Positions 15,156 to 22,721 of a DNA stretch of 64,000 nt are shown here, piece by piece. The stretch spans positions 310,001 to 374,000 of the forward strand of contig CAVVGH010000005.1 of assembly GCA_963747765.1 (NCBI GenBank), read 5' to 3'. Both the position numbers and the translations under genes were made by a program. The stretch is from VRUE01 sp963747765. Its GTDB lineage: Bacteria > Actinomycetota > Thermoleophilia > Solirubrobacterales > 70-9. The notes beneath the pieces are model-generated. The model was not told where the DNA came from. It was given only the letters and a program-made list of their open reading frames with translations, and ran no database searches. Each line of letters begins with the position of its first letter. Position 1 is the stretch's first letter.

Positions 15156-16052
15156 CTACGTGTGCGTCACCGCCCAAGTGCAGCCCTTCGCGTCCCAGGC
15201 GCCTTGTGCCTCGCCGGAGAGCGCTGGATCGAGGAAGGCCGCAGCCCGATCAAAGGCTGCCGTCAGGTCGGGATCGAGGCCAACTTCTTCGGCGAGGCGG
15301 CGGTAGAGCGGCGCCCACTCGGGCGGTGGGGCCGGCAGGCTTTCCGGAAGCGGCTGGCGGGCGCGGGCCTCGAAGGTGTCTCGCAGCGCCTCACGTAGTG
15401 CGGCGGCTTCGAGCTTCTGGGAGTCCGCGATGAGCAGGATGTCGACGAGATCCTTGGGCCGCGTGCTGTGTCTGCCCGTCGGTCCGTAGCTCCGCGTGTA
15501 GGCATGGAGCTTCTCGGCGAGGTGTTGGGCAAGCGGTATCGCGGGAAGCTCGAGCGGCTCGATGCCCGCGAAGGAGAGGAAGTCCGACGTGCGCACCCTG
15601 TCCGGCTTCGAGGCAACCCCCTTCGCGAAGCCGACGTCCACGACGAATCGCTCGAAGACGCGCGCCGCCAGCTCGGCGCGGACGCGAAAGCGAATCGCCT
15701 GAAACTCATCGACCTCATCGAACGCGTCGGTTCTGTCGGCCATGAAGGTGAAGAAGTCATCGAGGCGCAGTCGCTGAGCCGCGGCGATGTCCTCGATCGC
15801 GGCCTCCTCATCGTCGTCGCGCCCGAGGTCGATGTCCTTGGTCGGCCGCGACGCGGCGCCCAGCCGGAAGTCGAGCGCCAAGGCCCCCTTCAGCACCCAG
15901 CGATCCAGCGCCACCTGCGCGAGGCGGCGTAGAAACAGCTCGAAGGCGACTCGCTTGCGAAGGCGCGCGAGGCTGAGGCCGGTCCTCTCAGCCTCCGCCT
16001 TCAGCCGCTGCTCCAGGGCCATGCGAAACGCAGCAGCGCTCTTGTATTTCAC
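15156..16052 (-). CDS. abiEii: AbiEii-family nucleotidyltransferase toxin (AbiE locus 3)
   Basis: 298 residues from the GTG at 16052 (VKYKSAAAFRMALEQRLKAE). Signature RWVLKGALALDFRLGAASRP and TKDIDL gives the GA/GS loop and DID residues; AQHLAEKLHAYTRSYG and RPKDLVDILLI form the second block. The start overlaps the AbiEi stop (GTGA). Complete. Confidence 0.85.
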   Translation of the reverse strand: MKYKSAAAFRMALEQRLKAEAERTGLSLARLRKRVAFELFLRRLAQVALDRWVLKGALALDFRLGAASRPTKDIDLGRDDDEEAAIEDIAAAQRLRLDDFFTFMADRTDAFDEVDEFQAIRFRVRAELAARVFERFVVDVGFAKGVASKPDRVRTSDFLSFAGIEPLELPAIPLAQHLAEKLHAYTRSYGPTGRHSTRPKDLVDILLIADSQKLEAAALREALRDTFEARARQPLPESLPAPPPEWAPLYRRLAEEVGLDPDLTAAFDRAAAFLDPALSGEAQGAWDAKGCTWAVTHT

Positions 16053-16645
16053 GAGGTCACTACCGCGAGGGCCCCGCCCACTGCGTCGGAGCGACCGCGA
16101 CCCCGTGCTTCCTCTTCGAGTTCCCGCGCCGTCAGCAGCCCGCGGCCGAGCGCCTGCCGCACGGCCGTCTCCAGCTGCTCGGGCTGCAGTTCCCCGGCCA
16201 CGTCGACGAGCGTTCGCGCCGGCGCGGTCATGGGGAGCCCTTCGCGCCAGACCGTGTCGACCTCTTCGTCGTCGGGGCGGGTGTGGACGACGACGCCTGC
16301 CGGCCGGCGCAGGCCGCGGTATCGGCGTGCGAGGAGCAGGTGGACCGCGTCGGGGATCACGTCGCTGAGATCGAGCACGGTGAGCGCGCTCTGGTGGGAG
16401 AGGACGGCCTTCTCGGCGCCGACCGCCATCCACTTCTCACGCATCTCGTCGTGCTCGGTGCGAGGGAAGCCGGGCAGACGGTAGAGCCCGCGCCGCACCC
16501 GCTCGAAGCGGTGCCGGCGCACATAGTGGCTCAGGAGCTGGCTGCTGACTCCCCGCTCGCGGGCCTGGCTCGTGCTGAAGTAGCCATGCTGCTCGTAAGC
16601 GGTCGTCTCGAGTCCCCGCACGTCAGGGCGGATATAGTCATGCAT
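16049..16645 (-). CDS. abiEi: AbiEi-family antitoxin (AbiE locus 3)
   Basis: 198 residues from the ATG at 16645 (MHDYIRPDVRGLETTAYEQH). Winged helix (GYFSTSQARERGVSSQLLSH, RFERVRRGLYRLPGFP) and AbiEi core (LSHQSALTVLDLSDVIPDAV, LPMTAPARTLVDVAGEL). A longer ORF upstream is rejected because the promoter palindrome abuts this ATG, with TATACT 6 nt before it. Confidence 0.8.
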   Translation of the reverse strand: MHDYIRPDVRGLETTAYEQHGYFSTSQARERGVSSQLLSHYVRRHRFERVRRGLYRLPGFPRTEHDEMREKWMAVGAEKAVLSHQSALTVLDLSDVIPDAVHLLLARRYRGLRRPAGVVVHTRPDDEEVDTVWREGLPMTAPARTLVDVAGELQPEQLETAVRQALGRGLLTARELEEEARGRGRSDAVGGALAVVTS

Positions 16646-16666
16646 AAGCAAAGTATAACTTTGCTT
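16646..16666. promoter_or_regulatory. AbiE-3 operator
   Basis: Perfect 21-bp inverted repeat (arms AAGCAAAGT and ACTTTGCTT, spacer ATA) that contains the TATACT -10 on the minus strand and touches the start codon. Confidence 0.65.
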
Positions 16667-16766
16667 TCGCGGACCGCGAATACGTCGGCGCTTCTCGCCA
16701 CAATCGGCCCCTCGCACACAGGGGGAGGCTCGGAGTGCGTTTGTCGTTTTGGAGTCGGACATTGGA

Positions 16767-16782
16767 TCGAACGTCTGTTCGA
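16767..16782. promoter_or_regulatory. Perfect LexA/SOS-type palindrome, apparently orphan
   Basis: TCGAACGTCTGTTCGA is a perfect match to the actinobacterial LexA box. The nearest intact start is AbiEi-3, 121 bp away, behind its own operator. It may be the promoter of a deleted gene. Confidence 0.5.
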
Positions 16783-16856
16783 TTCCAGAAGACTCGCAAG
16801 GCTCTCGGACGGCAAGCGACAGGCGCCGCCCCTCAGCCGACCGCATCGCTGACCAT

Positions 16857-16945
16857 CGCGGCCAGCACGTACTTGTGGACCATCGCCACGATCACATGCG
16901 AGTCCTCGAGGTCGAAGTTGTCCTCGGGCCCGTAGACGGAGCGAT
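16857..16945 (-). pseudogene. GDP-fucose-synthase-like epimerase fragment 3
   Basis: Encodes VYGPEDNFDLEDSHVIVAMV, then HKYVLAAMV. Together with fragments 1 and 2 it covers the middle of one SDR epimerase family. Confidence 0.65.
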
Positions 16946-16949
16946 CGGC

Positions 16950-17390
16950 CTACCCCAGGATCGCCTTGGTGCGTGTCCGCCTCGGGTCCTCAGCCGGCAG
17001 GAATCGATCCAGCCAGCCGGTGATGTAGGTCTGGTCAAGCTCACGGGTCCTCGCAACGGCTTCTATGTCGAGCCAATCCTTGGGCCTGTAGGTCGTGCCC
17101 CAGAGCGAGCGCATCTGGCCGGTGCGCCCAATGTCTTCGTCGAACTGCTGATGGTCGAGGGGGTAGACGCTGCCGAGCGCCGTCTCGACCTCAGCGCGCT
17201 GTTCGGGCGGCAGAAAAATGTTGACATCGATGTCGATGGTGCTGCGCGGATCGCGGTAATAGAAAAGGGCGACCGCACCACCAAACGCGTAGGGGATCCG
17301 GTGGTCCTCCAGGGCGTCCCTGAGTGCGACGATCTTTTCGGATGGCAGCGGCCCCTGCTCAGGTCGCTCGGGCTGCGCTGCCTCGCTCAT
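16950..17390 (-). pseudogene. Nucleotidyltransferase (AbiEii/MNT-like) with internal deletion
   Basis: 146 residues. The N-terminal half has IPYAFGGAVALFYYRDPRST and IDIDVNIFLPPEQ (GG loop and DID). It then jumps from FDEDIGRTGQMRSLWG directly to TYRPKDWLDIEAVARTRELD, skipping the third acidic strand (about 40-50 residues in related proteins). It ends against the epimerase fragment. Coupled by a 4-nt overlap to the small gene upstream. Confidence 0.6.
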
Positions 17391-17647
17391 TGTCTGCTGC
17401 GGCCACGCTGTCGCTCGAGCGTCGAGAGGATGGGGAACATCTCGTCTGGGTCCTTGCCGAAGCCGGTCTGCGCCGACATCTGGGCTGCCATGTCAGAGAT
17501 TTGGGCGCCTGCGATTGCGTGCTCGGCTGCTGAGCGCTGGCGCCAGAAGTCAGCAAGCTCAGCATCATGCTGATGGGCTGAACCCACGAAGCGCCCCAGC
17601 AGCTCGCGCTTGGACTCGGCTGAATCGGACTTTGGCATGGACATCAC
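17387..17647 (-). CDS. Small helical protein, likely antitoxin of the nucleotidyltransferase
   Basis: 86 residues (GTG at 17647; ATG two codons downstream of it is an alternative). Helical and polar, no known domain. It overlaps the nucleotidyltransferase start by 4 nt, the pattern of an antitoxin-first TA operon. Confidence 0.5.
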   Translation of the reverse strand: MMSMPKSDSAESKRELLGRFVGSAHQHDAELADFWRQRSAAEHAIAGAQISDMAAQMSAQTGFGKDPDEMFPILSTLERQRGRSRQ

Positions 17648-17707
17648 CTATCCGGATTGTACCCGCGAACCTGCACGATTCAGCGCGCCGCCGACCCGTC
17701 AGGCCGT

Positions 17708-17899
17708 CTACTGACTCATCTCCTCGACGGTGAAGGTTCGTATCTCGGCACCGCCGCGGAAGGCGAGCGCCTTCGAGAGTTGTCGGTCGGCGGCGATCTC
17801 GGCAAGCAGCCGCGACAGGATCAGATCCTGCTCGATCCGCTCCTCGGAGGGCCACGGGGCGGTGGCGCCCCAAGCGACGATGGAGGCGCGCGGGATCAT
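17708..17899 (-). pseudogene. AbiEii remnant (AbiE locus 4)
   Basis: 63 codons. The N-terminus IVAWGATAPWPSEERIEQDL, ILSRLLAEIA parallels AbiEii of locus 1; at the GG loop the sequence breaks (FRGGAEIRTFTVEEMSQ) and stops. Confidence 0.7.
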
Positions 17900-18482
17900 C
17901 AGATGTCGGGTTCCACGTCGGCGTTGAGAATCAGCCCCCAACTGCGGTCCACGGCCCCCTGAGAGGCTCCACCCGCGACCAGCGGTACCGGGGTGCCCCT
18001 GTCCGGGTCGGCGACGATGCGCAACGAACCCGTCTCGACGTCGGCGCGGAACTTCGTCAGCAGCCAGCCGAGTCGCCGGGCATGGGTTCGGGGGCGGAGG
18101 GCGCTCAGGCGGGCGAGCTTGCCGCCGTCGAGCTCGCCGATCTCGCGCAGGACAGTCGCGACGTTGTTCAGCCCGCCGCTGTCTCGCGGGCGCTCCACGA
18201 GGTCCCCCACGGTCGCCTCGCGGGTCGAGACAGCCATCGTGCCCGTCGGGGTGTTGACCCGCTCGACCGGCGTTTGCGCCACGAGAGCCGAGCTGTAGAA
18301 GCGAAGCCGGACCCGCTCGAAGTCGCGATCCTCGAGATGGCGGCCGGTCACTGCCTGAAAGGTCTGAGCGGCCTGGTGGGATGCCCCGTGCTGCGCGGCG
18401 GCCGAGAGCAAGCCCACGTAGTAGTCGCGGCGGAGGTGCTGCATCATCGGGTCGATGAACCAGGCCGCCGGGACGGCGCCCC
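17899..18482 (-). pseudogene. AbiEi remnant lacking its winged helix (AbiE locus 4)
   Basis: Encodes RRDYYVGLLSAAAQHGASHQ through VSTREATVGDLVERPRDSGG to the C-terminus VEPDI, closely following AbiEi of locus 1 from its residue 70 on. The N-terminal DNA-binding part is replaced by an ORF6N scrap at 18486. Stop and next start overlap (TGATG), as in intact loci. Confidence 0.7.
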
Positions 18483-18485
18483 AGT

Positions 18486-18690
18486 TCCGGTACTCGCTTC
18501 GTTCGGGGCGGCGGTGCGATCAGCTGCCGCAGCGCCTCGAAGATCTGGCTCAGCTGCCACGCCCTGCTCGGTGAAGACATATGGGGCATAACGCCTTCCG
18601 CCTCGGCCGTCGTTTGGGGTCTCGGGATCGAGGACGCCGTGTTGAACGACGGTAGCTGCGGTGATGTCGGGCGGGAGGCGGTTCATCGCA
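18486..18690 (-). pseudogene. ORF6N scrap plus 85-bp repeat
   Basis: 18540-18600 encodes GRGGRRYAPYVFTEQGVA, the conserved end of an ORF6N domain, with a QIFEALRQLIAPP C-terminal piece in another frame. 18588-18690 is repeated almost exactly at 22565-22650. Confidence 0.55.
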
Positions 18691-18743
18691 GTGGCTCGAG
18701 TGCTGCGTCTGGCCTACGACATCATAAGGTGTATAGTGGTGCT

Positions 18744-19007
18744 ATGAGCAGGACGCAGGTCTATCTTGGCGAGGGCGAGCTGGAGCTCCTCGAGCGCGCC
18801 TCGCGCGACACGGGTGCCTCCCGCTCGGAGCTGATCCGCCGCGCAGTTCGCACAACCTTCGGCGAGCAGGGGAAAGACGAGAAGCTTCGCGCCCTCAAGG
18901 CCAGTGCCGGCTCCTGGCGGGGCCGGCGCGCCAGCGGCGCCGAGTACGTCGACGCACTCCGCGGCGGCGACCTCAACGATCGCTTGGCCCGGCTCGGCGT
19001 CAGGTGA
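18744..19007 (+). CDS. vapB: Ribbon-helix-helix VapB antitoxin
   Basis: 87 residues. MSRTQVYLGEGELELLERAS followed by ASRSELIRRAVRTTFG is a CopG/RHH DNA-binding fold. A TATAGT -10 (18732-18737) is exactly 6 nt before the ATG, so the mRNA is probably leaderless. The stop overlaps the vapC GTG by 4 nt. Confidence 0.85.
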   Translation: MSRTQVYLGEGELELLERASRDTGASRSELIRRAVRTTFGEQGKDEKLRALKASAGSWRGRRASGAEYVDALRGGDLNDRLARLGVR

Positions 19008-19381
19008 AGCTGCTGGACACCAGCGTGGCGATCGACCACCTGCGCGGCTCGCCGCCCGCGGTCGATCTCCTAACCGACCTGCTTGAGGGCGAGGAATCCC
19101 TCTTCGCCAGTGAGGTCGTGCGCTTCGAGCTGTTGGCAGGCGTGCGCGAGGAGGAGGTCGAGACGCTGGAGCAGTTCTTCTCGGCAATCTCCTGGGTGCC
19201 GGTCGGGGAGGAGGTATCCCGAGCCGCCGGGGCGCTCGCCCAGCGTCACCGCGGCTCCCACAGCGGCATCGACGACGCCGACTACCTGATTGCCGCCACG
19301 GCGCTCCTGCTCGAGGCCGACCTGCTCACCACCAACGTCCGCCACTTCCCGATGCTCACCGGGTTGACGCCTGCCTATTGA
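19004..19381 (+). CDS. vapC: VapC PIN-domain ribonuclease toxin
   Basis: 125 residues. PIN acidic residues are visible in KLLDTSVAIDHLRG, SEVVRFELLAGVREEE, GIDDADYLIAATALLLEADL and TTNVRHFPML. VapC enzymes cleave tRNA or rRNA. Complete, coupled to vapB. Confidence 0.9.
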   Translation: MKLLDTSVAIDHLRGSPPAVDLLTDLLEGEESLFASEVVRFELLAGVREEEVETLEQFFSAISWVPVGEEVSRAAGALAQRHRGSHSGIDDADYLIAATALLLEADLLTTNVRHFPMLTGLTPAY

Positions 19382-19414
19382 GTCGCACCCCGATCAGCGC
19401 CCGCCCCGTGCCGA

Positions 19415-19705
19415 AATCCGCTCAGGCCTTGCGCAGGACGTGAGCCCGGAGCCATGCCATCACCCAGTAGGGCGACCAACGACAGGGCGAGACGGGCGGT
19501 AGACCTCAGGCATGTCGCCGCGAACCGAATGGAGTCCCAGGTACAGCCCAACGCCCGTCTCCGCAAAGGTCAGCTCTTCCTTGGGCAGCAGGATGAAGAC
19601 GCTAGCCCCAATCGAGGCGATGAAGGCGCCGAGGGCGAGGGCAGCCAGCGTGGAGGGCCTTGGATGCTGCGCAGCGCAGCCTCGTAGGCAAGTCGCTCAA
19701 ACGCC
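19415..19705 (-). pseudogene. Membrane-protein fragment
   Basis: The minus strand encodes GAFIASIGASVFILLPKEEL, TFAETGVGLYLGLHSVRGDM and PEVYR, a piece of an actinobacterial multi-helix membrane protein; the frame then breaks. Parts recur at 3.3 kb and 15.0 kb. Confidence 0.5.
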
Positions 19706-19734
19706 CCTGTCACGCCCTTTCAAGGGCCTGGCGG

Positions 19735-19830
19735 CGCAAACTCTCCCCCGTGCAGACGATCGGCGTGCCTCGTGGGAGCGTTCCCCGACGGCTCATCTCG
19801 ATGAGCCGTCGGGGACAGGCGTTCAAAGCG
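19735..19830. repeat. Repeat E, 5' part (covarying stem A)
   Basis: Stem CCCCGACGGCTCAT with ATGAGCCGTCGGGG. Relative to the copies at 11.3 and 25.2 kb two positions differ and both partner positions differ in compensation. Preceded by an inverted L-type leader. Confidence 0.6.
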
Positions 19831-19844
19831 CTCCACTCGGAGGG

Positions 19845-20000
19845 CCGCCCGGGTCGATGGAACCTCATCGGCGGGCGCATCAGGCGCGGCGAGCAAGCAG
19901 ATGCCGCGCGGTGCGGCGCCATCTGCTCTCAACGCTCGGTCCGAGAATCAGCTGGACCAGGAACGACTTCAGCCGTCAGAGGTCGTAGGCCAGCACTTCT
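19845..20000 (+). pseudogene. DUF4916 fragment, copy 2
   Basis: Encodes GRWNLIGGRIRRGEQAD and then loses the frame; the nucleotide sequence continues to match the 25.7-25.9 kb copy to about 19995. Confidence 0.6.
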
Positions 20001-20006
20001 CAGGTA

Positions 20007-20231
20007 TCAGTGGCGCCCGTCGTGGGCGGCAGCGAAGTGCTGGGCACGTCGAAGTCGTGGAAGCTCGGGCAGCCGATCCGCGAAGTAGCCGAGAGCGGCG
20101 CCACCTAGGACGGCGACCAAGCCCAGGCTCGCGGCAGCGATGCCGGCCCCTGCGTGCAGGTCGTTCAACAGGAGCACTACGCCGACGGCGACTATGGCCG
20201 AGGCTGCGACGAGTGCGATGAAGATCTTCAT
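20007..20231 (-). CDS. Small two-helix membrane protein
   Basis: 74 residues from the ATG at 20231: MKIFIALVAASAIVAVGVVL, LLNDLHAGAGIAAASLGLVA form two helices, followed by a short basic tail. Paralogue of the protein at 5715-5951, with the same 30-bp upstream block. Function unknown. Confidence 0.55.
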   Translation of the reverse strand: MKIFIALVAASAIVAVGVVLLLNDLHAGAGIAAASLGLVAVLGGAALGYFADRLPELPRLRRAQHFAAAHDGRH

Positions 20232-20317
20232 GGGGCCAGTGTAGATCAGGTCAAGGAGTCGATCGCTAGAACAAGGACAACTCGCACAGAGGGTCGCGCT
20301 ACCCGTGCCCGCTTCAG

Positions 20318-20410
20318 TCAGGCCGTCGGCATGCTTGGACGCAGACGAAAGGTTTCGTGTTCTCGCTGAGATTTTCCCTCGCGCACTGTAGTGCGCTCGG
20401 GCGGCGAGCA
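20318..20410. repeat. Repeat E, 3' part
   Basis: Shares TTGGACGCAGACGA, GAGATTT and a terminal stem (GCGCACT/AGTGCGC at about 20383-20398) with the other copies; only the stem bases differ. Confidence 0.5.
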
Positions 20411-20457
20411 GCGTGTTTGCCCAAGTCCGCAGTACGCATTCGCCTGTCAAGGTGGCG

Positions 20458-20910
20458 TCAGCGAGAGCGCTTAGCTTTAGCCGAACGGCCTTTTCGGTTC
20501 AGCTCTTTTGCCCTGTCCCGGAATCGGTCTAGCAGGACGGGATCCACGGGCGCCTGTCCGGCCTCGTCGCAGCAGGGTGGTTTCGTTCGTTTGGCAGTTG
20601 GCTCGGGCAAATCGAGTAGTCGGTAGAGACTCCGGTAGACATCGACCTCCGGGTCGTTGTTCGTGTGCTCACCCACCAGCAGAACGACAACCTGCTGATC
20701 GTCGGGAAAGCAGACGAGAAGGCGATGGCGCCCGTAGAGGCGCACGGCGCAGATGTGATCGACGCTCTCGCCCGTGAGCCTGTAGTCGCCGGCCTTGCAC
20801 CCCTCCGCCGCGAGTTGCCGCACGGCTACGTCGAACGATTTCCGCGCCTTGCCGCGCAATGCATCGACGCTACTCTGCCCGGTCGGCGTGATGCTGATGC
20901 TGAAGCTCAC
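20458..20910 (-). CDS. RelE/ParE-superfamily toxin with basic C-terminal extension
   Basis: 150 residues. The first 95 follow the RelE fold (FDVAVRQLAAEGCKAGDYRL, HICAVRLYGRHRLLVCFPDD, VVVLLVGEHTNNDPEVDVYR). About 55 extra residues follow, with a Cys pair (PPCCDE) and a Lys/Arg-rich end. Coupled by 4 nt to the HTH gene upstream, i.e. antitoxin first. Confidence 0.7.
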   Translation of the reverse strand: MSFSISITPTGQSSVDALRGKARKSFDVAVRQLAAEGCKAGDYRLTGESVDHICAVRLYGRHRLLVCFPDDQQVVVLLVGEHTNNDPEVDVYRSLYRLLDLPEPTAKRTKPPCCDEAGQAPVDPVLLDRFRDRAKELNRKGRSAKAKRSR

Positions 20911-21356
20911 GCGCCGGGCGTGATGTCGATCAGCTTGCCGCTGCGCATCTCATCGAGCGAGCGGCGCAGCTTGCGATCGGACAGGGCGCGCTTGTCTTCG
21001 ACCCGCGCAAGGACGACCTCGAGCAGATTGCGGTCGCGCCCCAGCGCTCGCAGCTCGCGGACGAGCGGGCGGACCTCAAGGACGCTCCGCAGCGTGACCC
21101 GGCGCGGCGAGGAACCGCGAACTTCCTCCAGTAGCCCACGGTCAATCCAGGTTCGAATCGTGGGAAGTGAGAGGCCGAGCAGCTTCCCAGCGACCGAGAG
21201 ACGCACCGAAGGCGCCTCGTCGAGGCGCCGACGGCGCAGATGCACGACCTTGAGGCGCGCGTCTTCGTTGCGCCCGAGCGAGCTCTCCAGCTCGTCGAGC
21301 TCGTCGATGTCGCGTGCGATGCGCTCCGCGGTATCCAGCTCACGCGTCGGGTTCAT
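20907..21356 (-). CDS. MerR-like HTH antitoxin
   Basis: 149 residues. An acidic N-terminal helix (ARDIDELDELESSLGRNEDA) precedes a helix-turn-helix (RLSVAGKLLGLSLPTIRTWI, DRGLLEEV) and a helical C-terminus. The promoter reads TTGAAA, 17 nt, TAGCCT, then 8 nt to the ATG, overlapped by an inverted repeat: an autoregulated TA promoter. Confidence 0.7.
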   Translation of the reverse strand: MNPTRELDTAERIARDIDELDELESSLGRNEDARLKVVHLRRRRLDEAPSVRLSVAGKLLGLSLPTIRTWIDRGLLEEVRGSSPRRVTLRSVLEVRPLVRELRALGRDRNLLEVVLARVEDKRALSDRKLRRSLDEMRSGKLIDITPGA

Positions 21357-21377
21357 GGATACGGAGGCTAACGATCA

Positions 21378-21409
21378 AGCTTTCAATTTTCAAGTGAAAC
21401 TTGAAAGCT
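21378..21409. promoter_or_regulatory. Operator of the RelE/MerR-like pair
   Basis: Inverted repeat AGCTTTCAA (21378-21386) and TTGAAAGCT (21401-21409) with a nested TTTCAAG/CTTGAAA; it contains the -35 of the antitoxin promoter. Confidence 0.6.
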
Positions 21410-21545
21410 AGTTGCCGGAAGCCGTTGGCGAAAAACACCGGAGAGCATCGCCACTCCTTGCTCGGTGAAGACGTACGGGGCGGGGTAGCGACGTCCGCCG
21501 CAGCCGACGTTTGAGGTCGCAATCTGCGACCTCAAAGCGGCTGCC
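21410..21545 (-). pseudogene. ORF6N fragment
   Basis: Encodes LRSQIATSNVGCGGRRYPAP, YVFTEQGVAMLSGVFRQRL. Upstream of LRSQ it is joined to unrelated sequence; the join lies at a palindrome (arm TTTGAGGTCGCA) within the LRSQIATS codons. Confidence 0.65.
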
Positions 21546-21623
21546 TCGATGCCTGTGTCCTTGCGGAGTCGGACCTCAGCTCGAAGTCGATGCTCGGCGG
21601 CGCCGGTGAAGGCTCGACCGGCT

Positions 21624-21800
21624 ACCCGGCTGCCGGGGCGGGCTCGCGGACCGTGCGGCGGCGGAGCGGCGGGCCGACGGCCGGCTCGAAAAGGCCGTAG
21701 AGGACTTCGGGGTCGAAATCGATTTCGCCGGGCCATTCGACCGTGTGGGTTTTCTCGTTGACGCGGACCGCGGAAAAGACGTGCGGATCGCGAAGCGAAC
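21624..21800 (-). pseudogene. DUF2442 C-terminal fragment
   Basis: Encodes VRVNEKTHTVEWPGEIDFDP, EVLYGLFEPAVGPPLRRRTV, matching residues 50-95 of the DUF2442 protein at 51884-52192. The N-terminus and the DUF4160 partner are absent. Confidence 0.65.
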
Positions 21801-21824
21801 GCCTGCCAAACTCTCTCGCCCCTC

Positions 21825-22511
21825 ATGTCCGCGATGCCCGATATCGACCACGAGGCGGTCCCAGCCGAGCTCGAGAGCCGCAGCGCCACCGAGGCGCTGG
21901 AGTGGATGTTCGACACCTTCGGGGCCGAGCACTACATCGCCTGCTCGTTTCAGAAAACCAGCTCGGTGATCGCGCACATGGCGAGCCACATCAACCCCGA
22001 GGCGCGCTTCTTCTACCTCGACACCGACCTGCTCTTCCCCGAGACCTATGAAACGCGCGATCGCCTCGCCGAGCAGCTTGGAATCGAGTTCGACCGTTTC
22101 CACAACCTGACCCTGGAGGAGCAGGCCACGCAGTACGGAGAGGAGCTGTGGGCCCGCGATTCGGATGCGTGCTGCGGTCTGCGCAAGGTCGAGCCGATGC
22201 GCCGCGCGCTCTCTTCCGTCGGCTGCTGGACCGCCGGCATTCGCAGGGAGAATTCACCGGTCCGCGCCAAGACCCCCAAGCTCGCGTGGGACAGGCGCTT
22301 TGACCTGTGGAAGCTCGCCCCCCTGGTCGACTGGACCGAGAAAGAGGTATGGACCTACATCCATGAGCACGACCTTCCCTACCACCCGCTTCACGACCGG
22401 GGCTATCCCTCGATCGGCTGCACCCACTGCACCCAGCCGGTGGCCCCCGGAGGATCGACGCGAGACGGCCGATGGGTCGGAACCGATAAGACCGAGTGCG
22501 GGATCAACTGA
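21825..22511 (+). CDS. cysH: Assimilatory APS/PAPS reductase
   Basis: 228 residues. The PAPS-reductase fold is recognisable: YIACSFQKTSSVIAHMASHI, FYLDTDLLFPETYETRDRL. The [4Fe-4S] cysteines (DACCGLRKVEP and SIGCTHCTQP) mark an APS-reducing enzyme, and the catalytic ECG lies near the C-terminus (KTECGIN). It would reduce APS to sulfite with thioredoxin for cysteine synthesis. No other sulfur gene is nearby, and it is hemmed in by gene fragments. The start could also be the ATG three codons later. Confidence 0.9.
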   Translation: MSAMPDIDHEAVPAELESRSATEALEWMFDTFGAEHYIACSFQKTSSVIAHMASHINPEARFFYLDTDLLFPETYETRDRLAEQLGIEFDRFHNLTLEEQATQYGEELWARDSDACCGLRKVEPMRRALSSVGCWTAGIRRENSPVRAKTPKLAWDRRFDLWKLAPLVDWTEKEVWTYIHEHDLPYHPLHDRGYPSIGCTHCTQPVAPGGSTRDGRWVGTDKTECGIN

Positions 22512-22562
22512 CGCTCCCCCGGAAGCTCTCCTCTGTCCGCTGCGGCTCCCTACCAGCCCCAC

Positions 22563-22650
22563 CCGGGTCTCGGGATCGAGGACGCCGTGTTGAACGACGG
22601 TAGCTGCGGTGATGTCGGGCGGGAGGCTGTCATCGCAGTGGCTCGATCTC
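22563..22650. repeat. 85-bp repeat, second copy
   Basis: Matches 18588-18690 (GGGATCGAGGACGCCGTGTT onward) almost base for base. On the minus strand both read LPPDITAATVVQHGVLDPET, suggesting a piece of a lost coding region. Confidence 0.5.
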
Positions 22651-22680
22651 CTGTCGGAGAGCTTCTATAGGGTTATTCCC

Positions 22681-22705
22681 GGTTATAACCGATTCCCTTA
22701 TAACC
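22681..22705. promoter_or_regulatory. Inverted repeat upstream of the AAA ATPase
   Basis: GGTTATAA (22681-22688) and TTATAACC (22698-22705), with a further GGTTATTCCC copy just upstream; 17 bp before the ATG. Confidence 0.45.
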
Positions 22706-22721
22706 ATTTAGAACCGCTTAG

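Noticed and set aside
15156..16433. 425-codon minus-strand ORF read as one long protein
   Set aside because: Its first 127 codons run antisense to nothing known and out of frame within AbiEi; the real AbiEii starts at the GTG at 16052 that overlaps the AbiEi stop.
16646..16846. Longer AbiEi start at 16846
   Set aside because: The extension crosses a perfect operator palindrome and a TATACT -10 located exactly 6 nt before the ATG at 16645.
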